Origin: Hydrogenophaga sp.
Lineage (GTDB): Bacteria; Pseudomonadota; Gammaproteobacteria; Burkholderiales; Burkholderiaceae_C
Assembly (NCBI RefSeq): GCF_030373225.1
Contig: NZ_JAUCZG010000022.1
Span: forward strand, 1 to 64,000
Direction: 5' to 3'
DNA length: 64,000 nt
Below, one piece after another: positions 17,380 through 26,510 of the stretch (position 1 is its first letter; each line of letters begins with the position of its first letter). A model generated the notes under the pieces. It was given only the letters and a program-made list of their open reading frames with translations, did no database searches and was not told the origin of the DNA. The position numbers and the translations under genes were made by a program.

Positions 17380-18778
17380 CACGGTGTTGCAAGCCATGTA
17401 CCAAGTATGTGAATACGGCTACCTTTTGCGGGATGGAGATCCAAACCCGCCCCCACCCGCAAACGACAACTTGCTGTCATGCCCATTGCCCGCAGCCTTT
17501 TGGGACAGCCTGGAGAAACTGGTCGAAGAGGAAGACACAGACACCCGAGGCGTCGTCTACCGTGCTGCACCGGGTCCTGGCAGGCAGCCCAGGCTCAGGG
17601 TCAAGAACCACATTGGCGTGTTGGCCACGGCCGAGGGTTCGCTGGAAATACTGCCCAAACTGGGTCGCAACGGGGGCACCAGCCTGCCCCGCCTGCGCCA
17701 AGTGGTGGGACACATGCTTGACACTGTCCCGGACATGCCGTTTCGCGGGATTGGCGAAGCATCGCAGGGCGTGCACAACGACACCCTCTTTGAATGGTTT
17801 CTCTTGCGGTTCTTGCAGCGGATGTCCAAGCTGGTCGCGCGTGGCCTGCGCTCGTCCTACGAGACCCTCGAAGACAACCTTCCGGTTCTGCGAGGGCGCC
17901 TTCAACTGCAGCAGCATCTTCAGCGCAACGCGGCCAACCAGGCGAAGCTGTACGTGCGCTTTGACGAGTTCACAGCCAATCGGCCCGAAAACCGCCTGAT
18001 CCACGCCGCGCTCGACGTGGCATGGCGACGCAGCCGGAACACCGACCACAAAAGACGAGCGGGGGAACTGATGCTCTCTTTCTCAGACATTCCAAAGTCC
18101 TCTCCGGGCGAGCAGCCCTCGGACTTCAAGGCATGGCGCAAAGAACGCGGGGCATCGCACTACCGGGACATCGAATCGTGGTGCAAAGCCTTGCTGCGCC
18201 CCTTTTCACCGGTGCCCGCACAGGGCGCACATCGCTTTGACAGCTTTCTTTTCCCTGCTGAAAAGCTGTTTGAAGCCTACGTGGCCGAACGCCTTCGGTT
18301 GGCCGTACAAGGAACCGGCATCACCATCCAAACCCAAGGGCGAGAGAAATCACTCTTTACCCAACAAAGCGGCCCCTTCAACAGCTCCTATCAAATGCGC
18401 CCGGACATCGTGATTCAGCAAGACGATGCGATCGTGATTTGCGATACCAAATGGAAGCTTTACGAAGGCGATCAGGCGAAGATATCACAAGCAGATCTGT
18501 ACCAGATGTTCGCCTATGCCAACTACTGGAAAGGACCAAACTCCACCGTGCAGTTGGCAATCATCACACCGCCTTCGGCAGGTCTTGTTTGTGCATCGGG
18601 TCCGCACATTTACGAAGGTGGCAATCAACCGTTTGAATTGTGGGTGTTGCCGTATGACCTATTGCTTCAGAATGGGATATTCCTATCATCACCAACACCG
18701 GTCGTTCTACCGCCAGGATTGCTGGGAAGCGTCCTCCGACTTCATGTAAAGAAGCACCAAAAGGACTCTCCCGCCTAG
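17345..18778 (+). CDS. mcrC: McrC-type nuclease of McrBC restriction
   Basis: McrC provides the nuclease and stimulates McrB. The 477-aa protein contains VCEYGYLLRD near its start, ILPKLGR, a central helical region (VLRGRLQLQQHLQRN, FDEFTANRPENRLI) and a C-terminal PD-(D/E)xK nuclease in RPDIVI and VICDTKWKLY near residues 351-372, followed by QADLYQMFAYANYW. ATG 17345 is preferred because a GGTGGA box precedes it; the frame is open to 17300 and a later ATG at 17396 is possible. The 35-base overlap with mcrB indicates translational coupling. It is complete and more GC-rich than mcrB. Confidence 0.9.
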   Translation, partial: KLPCPSLPHTANTVLQAMYQVCEYGYLLRDGDPNPPPPANDNLLSCPLPAAFWDSLEKLVEEEDTDTRGVVYRAAPGPGRQPRLRVKNHIGVLATAEGSLEILPKLGRNGGTSLPRLRQVVGHMLDTVPDMPFRGIGEASQGVHNDTLFEWFLLRFLQRMSKLVARGLRSSYETLEDNLPVLRGRLQLQQHLQRNAANQAKLYVRFDEFTANRPENRLIHAALDVAWRRSRNTDHKRRAGELMLSFSDIPKSSPGEQPSDFKAWRKERGASHYRDIESWCKALLRPFSPVPAQGAHRFDSFLFPAEKLFEAYVAERLRLAVQGTGITIQTQGREKSLFTQQSGPFNSSYQMRPDIVIQQDDAIVICDTKWKLYEGDQAKISQADLYQMFAYANYWKGPNSTVQLAIITPPSAGLVCASGPHIYEGGNQPFELWVLPYDLLLQNGIFLSSPTPVVLPPGLLGSVLRLHVKKHQKDSPA

Positions 18779-18807
18779 GCTAATTTTAATCACAAAAAGA
18801 AACTTCA

Positions 18808-20010
18808 ATGCCCTCACTTCACAACGTTGCCGCCGCACTGGATCATTTATGCAGAAATACCGATCAATTTAAGTCATCAGAACTGCGCAAATTCCTTCAG
18901 AGAGATTTCGAGAATATACCGCCAACCCTTTTGAGCGCCAGAATACAGCGTCATTTAAAGTCACTGTGCGACGCAGGCATTATCAGACTCATTGAAACGA
19001 ATCAAAAGCATAACAGAAGCTATCAAATACTCAATCGAATTGGCCTTAGAAACATCCTCGATCGAGAAACGCCCGGCATCCAACGCGAAGTGCGGTTTAC
19101 TCGTGAAGGCGATTTTGATCGACAACATCACTGGGCCAATGATCCATTAGGCACTGATTTCATTGATGGCTTGGATCCAGAAGATGGAATGACAGAAGAA
19201 GAAGCCAGCGAATGGGACAAGAAAATTGATCACTGGGCTCAACGCGGAGACGAATCACCCTTAAGAGATACTTGGAATACACTTCCCTTAGGAGAACCGG
19301 GAGGGTGCTGCGAAAGACTTTTTGTGGACGTTCGCAGCACTTTGATGACTCAACCAATGTTTCAAAGAACTATCAATCATCTGGCTCTTTGCACTCAAAC
19401 GAAGTTGGTTGTCTTCCATGTTGGAGGCGATATCGGCTATTTAGACTGGATGAGGGCACTTTTGGTCAAGCTACCCGTGATGCATCTGTTGGCCCCGAAG
19501 ACCAGATTCGCAACTCGAGTGGCCAGTGGTTGGAGTCCGCGACAGGGTCAAAGACCTGATCTTTGGCAAGGGGCCATCTTACAGATACAGACCGATAACA
19601 AAGCTTCAATTTCCAATCCCTTGGTTCGATCTATCTTCAAGCATAGAATCTGGCTACTTGAGGAGCTTGGCATGCTTAAAAATGATTGTCATTACTTAAA
19701 TAAAATAATAGATCATCCAGCGAACCCCGAATATGGGTCCGCTGTGAGTTTTGGGTGCTTCGCTGATGCATGGACTAGCCCGTGGCAATCGCGTCTGTAT
19801 CTTGATGACAATGTCAAGGGAATCGAAAAATATCCACTCGGATTTTATTTGAAGATGAAATTGCTTCGAAAGGATAGTCCACCTACTGATGAATTCCAAA
19901 ATGGCAGAAGCTCTACAAGAGCATGGATTGCTAAAAATAGAGCCGCATTTTTAATGGATCCCTATTTATGGATAGATAGCGAGCAACTTCCTAATCGCCG
20001 ACCAAGATAA
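18808..20010 (+). CDS. Unknown winged-helix-like protein in the McrBC operon
   Basis: This 400-aa protein follows mcrC by only 29 bases. Residues 1-85 look like a winged helix: LDHLCRNTDQFKSSELRKFL, then a second helix and SLCDAGIIRLIETNQKHNRS as the wing. The rest is unfamiliar; notable stretches are RLFVDVRSTLMTQPMFQRTI, KLVVFHVGGDIGYLDWM and DAWTSPWQSRLYLDDNVKG. No nuclease, NTPase or membrane motif is obvious. It is AT-rich like mcrB. The spacing implies co-transcription, so it may be a regulator, an adaptor that selects modified DNA, or an additional effector of the McrBC-nuclease operon. I could not assign a family. Confidence 0.7.
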   Translation: MPSLHNVAAALDHLCRNTDQFKSSELRKFLQRDFENIPPTLLSARIQRHLKSLCDAGIIRLIETNQKHNRSYQILNRIGLRNILDRETPGIQREVRFTREGDFDRQHHWANDPLGTDFIDGLDPEDGMTEEEASEWDKKIDHWAQRGDESPLRDTWNTLPLGEPGGCCERLFVDVRSTLMTQPMFQRTINHLALCTQTKLVVFHVGGDIGYLDWMRALLVKLPVMHLLAPKTRFATRVASGWSPRQGQRPDLWQGAILQIQTDNKASISNPLVRSIFKHRIWLLEELGMLKNDCHYLNKIIDHPANPEYGSAVSFGCFADAWTSPWQSRLYLDDNVKGIEKYPLGFYLKMKLLRKDSPPTDEFQNGRSSTRAWIAKNRAAFLMDPYLWIDSEQLPNRRPR

Positions 20011-20272
20011 CTGGGGCAAATTCGCCACAATACAATGCCCTCCCTGATATGTTGGTATATTGGCCTTGATTCCTCGACCGCATCACTTTGAAGAATGTTT
20101 TTACTGATGCAAACTAGAACAATTGAGTTGATTTGCGGACTGCATTCGTCTGTGATGGTCCTTGAATGCCGGGCCCAGGAAAATTCAGCAATGGAAAGCC
20201 CAAAGGCAATGCATTAAAGAAAGACAATGGCTCCACTGAAGATGCTCAAATGTTCTGTAAAAAAAGTTTGAA
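20011..20272. other. Intergenic, no gene seen
   Basis: AT-rich spacer between the McrBC operon and the repeat protein. No hairpin with a T run was evident. Confidence 0.4.
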
Positions 20273-21652
20273 ATGAACCTCTCACATTTGGTTGAAGTAC
20301 TCAATTCGGTCAAGGCACACGACCATGGATTTGAGAGTCTGAATCCGTGTTTCTGGGATCAAACCATGTTCACGCGTGAATTCCACAGATCGTTGGTCAG
20401 ATTTCATTGGTCCGCAGCCATGTTCGTTCCAGGCGACTGTTTGGATGACAGGCTTTACATGGAAATGTTGCTAAGCGATCCCAACTCTCTGCAGCTCGTG
20501 CCCGAAGACAGGATGAGAAATGTCCTGGCTGCCGTTTTTATAAATCCACAGGCAAGGATAGCTGAGATTGTTAGGCTACGACCTCAGGCATTGCCACTCG
20601 TTCCTGAACGACTGCGGCGCAATATACTATTGCAGTGCATTGTCGATGAACCAGACGCCGTGCAAGATCTTCTTGCGACTATACCGAGTGATTATCTCGA
20701 CTACGACGTATGTCTGTTAGCAATACAGGTCAGTCACTTCAGCGAAACGGTGTTGGAATGCATTCCATCGATTCATCGTACTCGGGAGATATGCAAGATT
20801 TTTATCGAAAAGTCTGATAGCTGGCTTGAACATCTTCCAAGTGAACTTCGGTCCGATAACATGTGCTTGGAGATGGCATTGGTGGGCCATGCTTCGATCG
20901 ATCTGGTACCACAACACCTTCGAACGCAAGAGGTCTACGAGCGCGTTCACTTTAGAAGCTTGGCGGAAATTCCCGCAGATTGTCGAAGCGACGCTATTTG
21001 TTCAAAAGCAGTGAGATGGAATGGTGACAATATCGCCTTTGTTCCAAAAGATATCATGACCGATGAGATGATCCTCCAAGCGGTGATGAGGACTGGAACA
21101 GCTCTAAGGTTGATTCCTCCAGAAAGGATGCTGAATCCTGCAGTTGTAGCAACCGCTCTAAGTTCTGACCCGGCTGCAGCTGTGTGGGCTCCAGAGGAGT
21201 CGCGAAATAGCCAAGCATTTCGGATTGCTGCCGAAAGGCTGATTGGAAGAATGGGCGAAATTCCGGATGCCCAGCTCAGCGAAGGTTTCATACAAGCCAT
21301 CGTTGCAGCTGATGGCAGACTGTTGATCGAGGTTCCCTTGCGCTATCATACGCCAGAGATCTGCGAGATCGCGTTTCGCGACAAGCGACTATTACTCTCC
21401 AAATTTCCAGATGAAAAAAAGAGCCGTGGAGCATGCCTGGCCTCAGTGCGCGTCTCATGGCGCAGCCTTCGCAGGGTTCCTATTAGTCATCTTTTGGATG
21501 GCAATCAGCCCGATATCAGTGAGGCTGCCATTCTCAATGGACCCTGCGCATTCAGATATGTTCCGATCGAACATCCCATGCTCGAACATCTGCGGGCACT
21601 TGCGATCAATACCTCCGTCGGCCGAGGTTTGAACTGCGGATTTGATGATTAA
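20273..21652 (+). CDS. Repeat protein, DUF4116-like
   Basis: The 459-aa protein is built of about twelve repeats of 32-40 residues with the core (L)-x-x-(V/I)P-x-x-x-R-x-x-x-(I/L)C-x-x-A, for example LQLVPEDRMRNVLAAVF, LEHLPSELRSDNMCLEMAL, LAEIPADCRSDAICSKAV and LIEVPLRYHTPEICEIAF. This pattern resembles DUF4116 repeats, alpha-helical units found in many bacterial and effector-like proteins of unknown role. No signal peptide or catalytic domain is present, so it may be a binding scaffold. It lies 262 bases after the McrBC operon on the same strand, with similar AT-rich codon use, and probably has its own promoter. Confidence 0.65.
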   Translation: MNLSHLVEVLNSVKAHDHGFESLNPCFWDQTMFTREFHRSLVRFHWSAAMFVPGDCLDDRLYMEMLLSDPNSLQLVPEDRMRNVLAAVFINPQARIAEIVRLRPQALPLVPERLRRNILLQCIVDEPDAVQDLLATIPSDYLDYDVCLLAIQVSHFSETVLECIPSIHRTREICKIFIEKSDSWLEHLPSELRSDNMCLEMALVGHASIDLVPQHLRTQEVYERVHFRSLAEIPADCRSDAICSKAVRWNGDNIAFVPKDIMTDEMILQAVMRTGTALRLIPPERMLNPAVVATALSSDPAAAVWAPEESRNSQAFRIAAERLIGRMGEIPDAQLSEGFIQAIVAADGRLLIEVPLRYHTPEICEIAFRDKRLLLSKFPDEKKSRGACLASVRVSWRSLRRVPISHLLDGNQPDISEAAILNGPCAFRYVPIEHPMLEHLRALAINTSVGRGLNCGFDD

Positions 21653-22267
21653 CAATCTTCTTGATTGCGGTCGGTGATTAATTGATCCGCCTATTGCCAG
21701 CCGCGATCTTCTTGCGCGCAGATTTAGATTTGCTTCGATGCGGATATAGACCACTCCAACGTTCGACCCTCGATTTTGGAGCTCAGAAAGGGCGTCATGC
21801 GGTGCGTTTGCGTACTCTTGACGAGTAATCGCAGTCTTTGGTCAATTGTGCCAGGCTGACAGCGATCACCCAAACAGTTTCCCAAGAACAAACCTTCCGG
21901 CGGTGGTGGACCCGTACCCTCGGATGTATCCAACTATTCACCAGTTGGTCCCGTTCCCCCCTTGCCATGCGCAGCGGGCACTGCAAGCAAGGTCCCACGT
22001 GTCACCTGGTACAGGCCCTCAGTGCATACGGTGCGACTGATGCCCTGACGAAATTCCGTCAAAACCGACAAATACGTCCAAACCGACATCTTTTGTCCTC
22101 TTCAGACGCGACCATCATTCCATGAAGTTGCTTCCGAACGGTCGGGCCCTTTGCGGACGCCTTCCGACGTGCACTACCCGGACGCCACATCAGGAAAAGC
22201 CCAGAACCTCACGCTTCACGACCTTCGACAACCAGCAACGTCTGACGATTTTGCCATTTTGACGCCC
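21653..22267. other. 615-bp intergenic region
   Basis: No convincing gene. Minus-strand frames around 21724-22000 look partly protein-like but are broken and unrecognised. One copy of the palindromic motif lies at 22084. Confidence 0.4.
22084..22098 (+). promoter_or_regulatory. CGACA-N5-TGTCG palindrome (site 4, one mismatch)
   Basis: The site reads CGACATCTTTTGTCC and is preceded by a partial copy, CGACAAATACGTCC, about 18 bases before it. It lies 170 bases upstream of the exported-protein gene at 22268, first gene of a long operon. Confidence 0.5.
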
Positions 22268-23506
22268 ATGAGCCTGAACCGCCGTACCCTGCTGAGCACT
22301 TTGGTGGCTGGATGCCTCGCCAGCGGTGCGCCCGACGCGCTGGCCCAGGACCGCAAGGTCGTTCAGTGGGCTGGGGTGTCCCTCGCGGGGGACTTTAGCC
22401 AGTTGCCCCGGTTGATGCCGACCCTGTACGAACTGCTGACGCAAGACGCGCCCTTCCTGGAACGGTTCCGCCAGCGTGTTGCACTGACGGTCAGTCAGTC
22501 GGCATCGAGCATCCCCGGCCTTCAAATTCTCGTTGACGACCAGGTCCGCCAGGGCGACGACGCTTACGCACTGAGTTTCGTCATGGCCGGTGAGTCCATC
22601 ACCGCGTACGCCATCGAGCAGACCACCTTTGTCGACTTCGTGGTGCAGGCGCTGGTGCTGGTGGGCAACGTCTCCAGGGACCCTTCGCGCCAGCGCATTG
22701 TGGCGAGCTACCCGGTGCAGGTGCGTTATCAGCACGCTTACCCCGATGGCCAGCAGCCTTCCGCAGAAGGCCGCAAAACAATCGTGGCCGCGATGCTGAT
22801 GGGTCAGGCGGGAAAGGCCGATCTGGTGGCCGAGTGGCACAAGCGGCTGGGTCAACTCCGGCTGAGCGAACGCGATGTCTGGGTGGCTGTGGCACCGCTG
22901 CAGATCCTGCCGCAGGCGCGGCAGCAGGGAAATCTGTCTGACGACTTTGCAGACCGCGTCGCGTTCCGGGTGTCCTCCGCCATCGAAGGCAACATCTCTC
23001 AGGCGGCGGACATCCCGATCGTCCCAAGCACCTTTGACGGCGCGCTCACTCAACTCACGCTGAGCTTTGCCGACCGCAGCATCGTCGCCTTCCAAAAGCC
23101 CGACCCCAGCCACGTCTTGCAGGTCAGCGTGTATGCGCTGGTGACCAGTTCAGCCGAAGAGGCGATGACTCGAGAAAAGAAGTTCGCGGTGGCCTATGGA
23201 GGCGGGTTCCTGGTCGAGTACTTCTCGGTGGACCCGGACCGCCGGCGCCACCTCGAGTTGGGCATGCGCCTGCAGAAGGTGCAGTCTGTCACCTACCTGG
23301 GCACCTCGCTGAACGACCAGCGCGCGAGTGCCGCCGACATGTTCTCGCGGCTCATCGCCGGCTTTGCGCACGAGATGTCCAACAAGCTGATTCCAGCCGA
23401 TGCGCTCTGGCTTGAGAACAACAAGGCCGCCAGCGAACCGCGAACGGCCACCGAACTCGCGCAGTTGGCAACCGCCAAGCTGCCCACCCGCCGCAGGCCC
23501 GACTGA
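22268..23506 (+). CDS. Exported hypothetical protein
   Basis: This 412-aa protein starts MSLNRRTLLSTLVAGCLASG with a signal peptide that may carry a twin-arginine (NRRTLL) and a cleavage site after ALA-Q. The rest, with WAGVSLAGDFSQLPRLMPTL and YPVQVRYQHAYPDGQQPS, is soluble and unfamiliar. The ATG at 22268 is chosen because the signal peptide begins there; 39 upstream codons in frame are unlikely to be translated. It is the first of six exported or membrane-anchored products encoded on the same strand up to 27874, with gaps from -14 to 47 bases, so an operon serving the cell envelope is likely. Confidence 0.7.
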   Translation: MSLNRRTLLSTLVAGCLASGAPDALAQDRKVVQWAGVSLAGDFSQLPRLMPTLYELLTQDAPFLERFRQRVALTVSQSASSIPGLQILVDDQVRQGDDAYALSFVMAGESITAYAIEQTTFVDFVVQALVLVGNVSRDPSRQRIVASYPVQVRYQHAYPDGQQPSAEGRKTIVAAMLMGQAGKADLVAEWHKRLGQLRLSERDVWVAVAPLQILPQARQQGNLSDDFADRVAFRVSSAIEGNISQAADIPIVPSTFDGALTQLTLSFADRSIVAFQKPDPSHVLQVSVYALVTSSAEEAMTREKKFAVAYGGGFLVEYFSVDPDRRRHLELGMRLQKVQSVTYLGTSLNDQRASAADMFSRLIAGFAHEMSNKLIPADALWLENNKAASEPRTATELAQLATAKLPTRRRPD

Positions 23507-23553
23507 GGCAAACGGTAGCCCCTGCTTTCTTCAACGTCACACCAAGGACCCCC

Positions 23554-24171
23554 ATGAAAAACTCCAAACGCAACTTCACCCTCGGCCTGTTGAGCGCCGC
23601 CACCCTGCCCGCCTGGGCACAGTTCGGCCTGCCGGGCCTCGGCGGTGGCGCAAAGTCCTCGGGCGGTGGAGATCCGACCAAGATCGAGGCCGACCTCAAA
23701 AGCATCACAGACACGACCGCCATGGCGGTGAACAAGCTGGCCGAGGCCCTGGGCCTGACGGAAACGGCCGCCAAGGCAAAGGGCACCTCCGAAGACATCA
23801 AGTCCGGCAAGCTGGGCCTGGCCGACGCCACCAGCATGGTCACCGAGATCAGCGCATCGGTGAAAGCCGAGATGGAAAAGAAGCAAAAGGAAGGCACCAA
23901 GCTGGATGCCGCCGCCGGCGCCGTGGCCGCCGAAGCGCTCTTGCCGGCCATCTCAGCGTTTCCACTGTGGAAGAGCGTGGCCGATGGCGTCAAGTCGCTC
24001 GACCGCAGCGCGCTGATGAGCGCCGCGTCGCTGGCCCAGGCCGCCTCCAAAGTGCCGGCGGCTGCTAAGGGCACTTTGGACATGACCCAGGCGGCAATCG
24101 CCTACCTGAGCTTCAGCGGTACGGACGTCACCTCCGTCAAGCAGAAGGCTGAAAGCACCCTCAAGTTCTGA
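23554..24171 (+). CDS. Exported alanine-rich hypothetical protein
   Basis: The 205-aa product has a signal peptide (MKNSKRNFTLGLLSAATLPA, cleavage near AWA-Q), then a glycine-rich linker and a helical, Ala/Lys-rich body (KIEADLKSITDTTAMAVNKL, EISASVKAEMEKKQ). It is probably a periplasmic helical-bundle protein; I recognise no family. It follows the previous gene by 47 bases and precedes the next by 16. Confidence 0.7.
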   Translation: MKNSKRNFTLGLLSAATLPAWAQFGLPGLGGGAKSSGGGDPTKIEADLKSITDTTAMAVNKLAEALGLTETAAKAKGTSEDIKSGKLGLADATSMVTEISASVKAEMEKKQKEGTKLDAAAGAVAAEALLPAISAFPLWKSVADGVKSLDRSALMSAASLAQAASKVPAAAKGTLDMTQAAIAYLSFSGTDVTSVKQKAESTLKF

Positions 24172-24187
24172 ACGCGTGAATGCCCCC

Positions 24188-25303
24188 ATGAAAAAATTGA
24201 ATTGCTGGACCACCTGGTCGTGCCTGCTGCTCACGCTGTGCGGGCCGGCGGCGGCGCAGATGTTTGAGGTGCGCGACCGCGTCACCATGGATGTTCCCAA
24301 AGCGCTGTTCAGCAGTTCGCCGTCAGCCGAACTCAAGGCCGAAGCGCGCAAACAGGCGGTGGACCGGGCCTGGCGGCGCTACATGGCGCAGAACTTCTCG
24401 GGGGCCCGCGCGCAACAGGCGATGGACAACGAGGCCGCGTTGCGCAGCATGGCCGACCAGTTCTGCAGCTTCAATTTCGCCGACGAGCGCTTCGACAAGG
24501 ACGCCGGCCAGTTCAGCCTGGAAGTGCGCGGCTCCTGCGATCAGCGCGCGATCGACGCGGCCTTCAACCGCCTGTTCCGCACCACCACGCAGCAGGCCGG
24601 GGGTGGCGGGCGGGCCCGCGGTCCGCTGGTGGGCTTTGTTTTTCTGGCCCGGCGGGCCGCAGCAGAGACCAACGAGCGGGAGTCGGCCCTCACGCTGTCC
24701 ACCAGCGCAACAGAAGGGTCTTCGGACAACCAGCAAAGCGGCCGCCGGGCCAGCGCGGGTTCCAGCACCGAGCAGGCCTCGGTCACCCAGCGTGCGAACG
24801 CCTCGACCACCACGACAGACGCGGTGTACCGCTACGAGGTGGAAGCCACGGACGACGCCATGACATCGGTGGCCAACTCGTTGCAGAGCAACGGCTTTCG
24901 TGTGTCGCGTTACCCGGACCTGGTCACACAATGCCCGGGGCCCAGCATGGGAGACCTGAGCAAGCGCTACGCGGACATGAGCGTGAACACGGCCTGGAAC
25001 CCCAAAGACACCAAGGGCATGTACGACGCCGCCCGGCAGTGCCGCCTGCCCTACTTCGCGTTCGGCTTGATGGAGGTGCTCAAGGCGCGCCAGGTGGGTC
25101 TGAGCGCGTTCGAAGTCGTGGTGTCGCTCAACGTCAAGGTGAGTGACTTGAGCGAACCACTGGCGGTGGAGTGTGCGTCGATGAGCAAACAGTTCTCGGG
25201 GCGCGGCGCCGACCGGCTGGAAGCCGCGCGCAGCGCTTTGAAGATCACGGGTGAAGAAGGCAGCCGCGAGTTGATCGACATCATCCGCAGCAACTGCCTC
25301 TGA
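24188..25303 (+). CDS. Exported hypothetical protein
   Basis: This 371-aa protein has a signal peptide (MKKLNCWTTWSCLLLTLCGP, cleavage near AAA-Q). Residues 25-130 form a domain with ARKQAVDRAWRRYMAQNF and FNRLFRTTTQQ, then come a low-complexity Ser/Thr linker and a domain with YEVEATDDAMTSVANSLQ and CRLPYFAFGLMEV. The organisation resembles proteins that pair with CsgG/FlgT-like outer-membrane-associated factors, and such a factor is encoded next. The ATG at 24188 fits the signal peptide; a GTG 12 bases earlier is possible. Confidence 0.65.
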   Translation: MKKLNCWTTWSCLLLTLCGPAAAQMFEVRDRVTMDVPKALFSSSPSAELKAEARKQAVDRAWRRYMAQNFSGARAQQAMDNEAALRSMADQFCSFNFADERFDKDAGQFSLEVRGSCDQRAIDAAFNRLFRTTTQQAGGGGRARGPLVGFVFLARRAAAETNERESALTLSTSATEGSSDNQQSGRRASAGSSTEQASVTQRANASTTTTDAVYRYEVEATDDAMTSVANSLQSNGFRVSRYPDLVTQCPGPSMGDLSKRYADMSVNTAWNPKDTKGMYDAARQCRLPYFAFGLMEVLKARQVGLSAFEVVVSLNVKVSDLSEPLAVECASMSKQFSGRGADRLEAARSALKITGEEGSRELIDIIRSNCL

Positions 25304-25313
25304 TCGGAACACC

Positions 25314-26510
25314 ATGACGCATCGGGTCTTTTCGTGGTGGCTGCTGATCGGTTTGTGGGTTGGCGCTGCCGCCCACGCACAGAGCATCGTGATCGTCACC
25401 GTGTTGTCCCACGGCCAGGGCTTGACCGAGGCGGCGGCCATCAAGGACGCCGTGATCGAAGCGGTGGGCCGTGTGTCTGGCGAGCGCATCCAGGCGCAGA
25501 CGGTGACCCAGACAAAGTCGGTCGAGTCGACGTCGGGGGCGTCGGAGCACTCGGCCAGCCACCAGCAGCGCATCGACAGCCTGATCCGTGGCGTGGTGAA
25601 GTCTTCGCGCACGCTGAACGTCGCACGCGACCCGGTGGCGGGCCTCTTCAAGGCCGAGGTGGAGGTCGGGGTGGCAAGCTTTCGCCAGTCGGAGCAACTT
25701 CAGCGCGTGAAGCTCACCGTCGTGATGGGCTCACAAGGCTTGCCGCGCGCCTTAAGCAACGACCGGGGCGCCTTCACCCAGGCTTTGCTCAATGGCGCGT
25801 CGGACCAGCTGGTGGGCTCGCGCAAGTTCGCCGTGCTCGACCGCCAGCAACAGGGCGCAGCCCAAAGTGAATTCAACCGCATCACCTCGGGTGGCGCGCC
25901 GGTCGAGAACTATGTGCGGATGCAGTCGGCAGCCATCGCCGACTTCCTGATCGTGGTCGACGTGAGCGACTTCGCGCCCGGCAAGTCGGTGCTCGGGTCG
26001 GACCGCGCCAAGGCTTCGGCGCGTGCTGTCGTGTACGACTACACCTCGGGGCAGATCCGCCAGGCGGTGACAGCCACAGCCTTGCGGGTCCTGCGCGATG
26101 GGTCCACGGCGGACCTGGCCACGCAGCTGGGGGCGGACCTGGCCGAGCAGATCATCAACAACGTTTTTCCGGCCCGCGTGATCGCGTTCGAGAACGGAAA
26201 CCCCGTGATCAACGCCGGTTTTGGACAGTTTGAGGCCGGTGATCCGGTCGAGCTGATGCGCCAGGGCCCGGTCTTGCGAGACCCCTACACCAAGGAAAGT
26301 CTGGGCCATGCCGAAACACTCGCTGCCCGCGGAACGATCGAGACTGTGATGCCCAGGACAGCGGTGATCCGCCTGCTTGACGGCCAGGAGCTGCTCGCCC
26401 TCAAGGGCGTTGCCTACGTCGTGCGCCGCAGCGTTGCGCCACCTGCACCCCTCACCCCCGACACCCCTTCCATTTCTGTTCGCAAAGGAAACAAACATGA
26501 TGACTGGTAA
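25314..26510 (+). CDS. Exported FlgT/CsgG-like protein
   Basis: The 398-aa product starts with a signal peptide (MTHRVFSWWLLIGLWVGAAA, cleavage near AHA-Q). An N-terminal domain with GLTEAAAIKDAVIEAVGRVSG and IDSLIRGVVKSSRTL matches the pattern of FlgT N-terminal domains. The middle, RKFAVLDRQQQGAAQSEFN and IADFLIVVDVSDF, resembles CsgG/LpoB-type folds, and the C-terminus (GDPVELMRQGPVLRDPYT) resembles the FlgT beta-barrel. FlgT supports the flagellar H ring and CsgG is the curli secretion pore, but no flagellar or curli genes are nearby, so only a periplasmic or outer-membrane envelope role can be inferred. It overlaps the next gene by 14 bases. Confidence 0.6.
   Translation: MTHRVFSWWLLIGLWVGAAAHAQSIVIVTVLSHGQGLTEAAAIKDAVIEAVGRVSGERIQAQTVTQTKSVESTSGASEHSASHQQRIDSLIRGVVKSSRTLNVARDPVAGLFKAEVEVGVASFRQSEQLQRVKLTVVMGSQGLPRALSNDRGAFTQALLNGASDQLVGSRKFAVLDRQQQGAAQSEFNRITSGGAPVENYVRMQSAAIADFLIVVDVSDFAPGKSVLGSDRAKASARAVVYDYTSGQIRQAVTATALRVLRDGSTADLATQLGADLAEQIINNVFPARVIAFENGNPVINAGFGQFEAGDPVELMRQGPVLRDPYTKESLGHAETLAARGTIETVMPRTAVIRLLDGQELLALKGVAYVVRRSVAPPAPLTPDTPSISVRKGNKHDDW

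Noticed and set aside
20826..21652. Repeat units in the 20273 protein as ankyrin or leucine-rich repeats
   Set aside because: The core VP-x-x-x-R and unit length do not fit ankyrin (G-x-TPLHxA) or LRR (LxxLxLxxN) patterns.
25314..26510. Assignment of this gene as flgT or csgG
   Set aside because: Only general pattern similarity is visible and no flagellar or curli partners are nearby, so no symbol was given.
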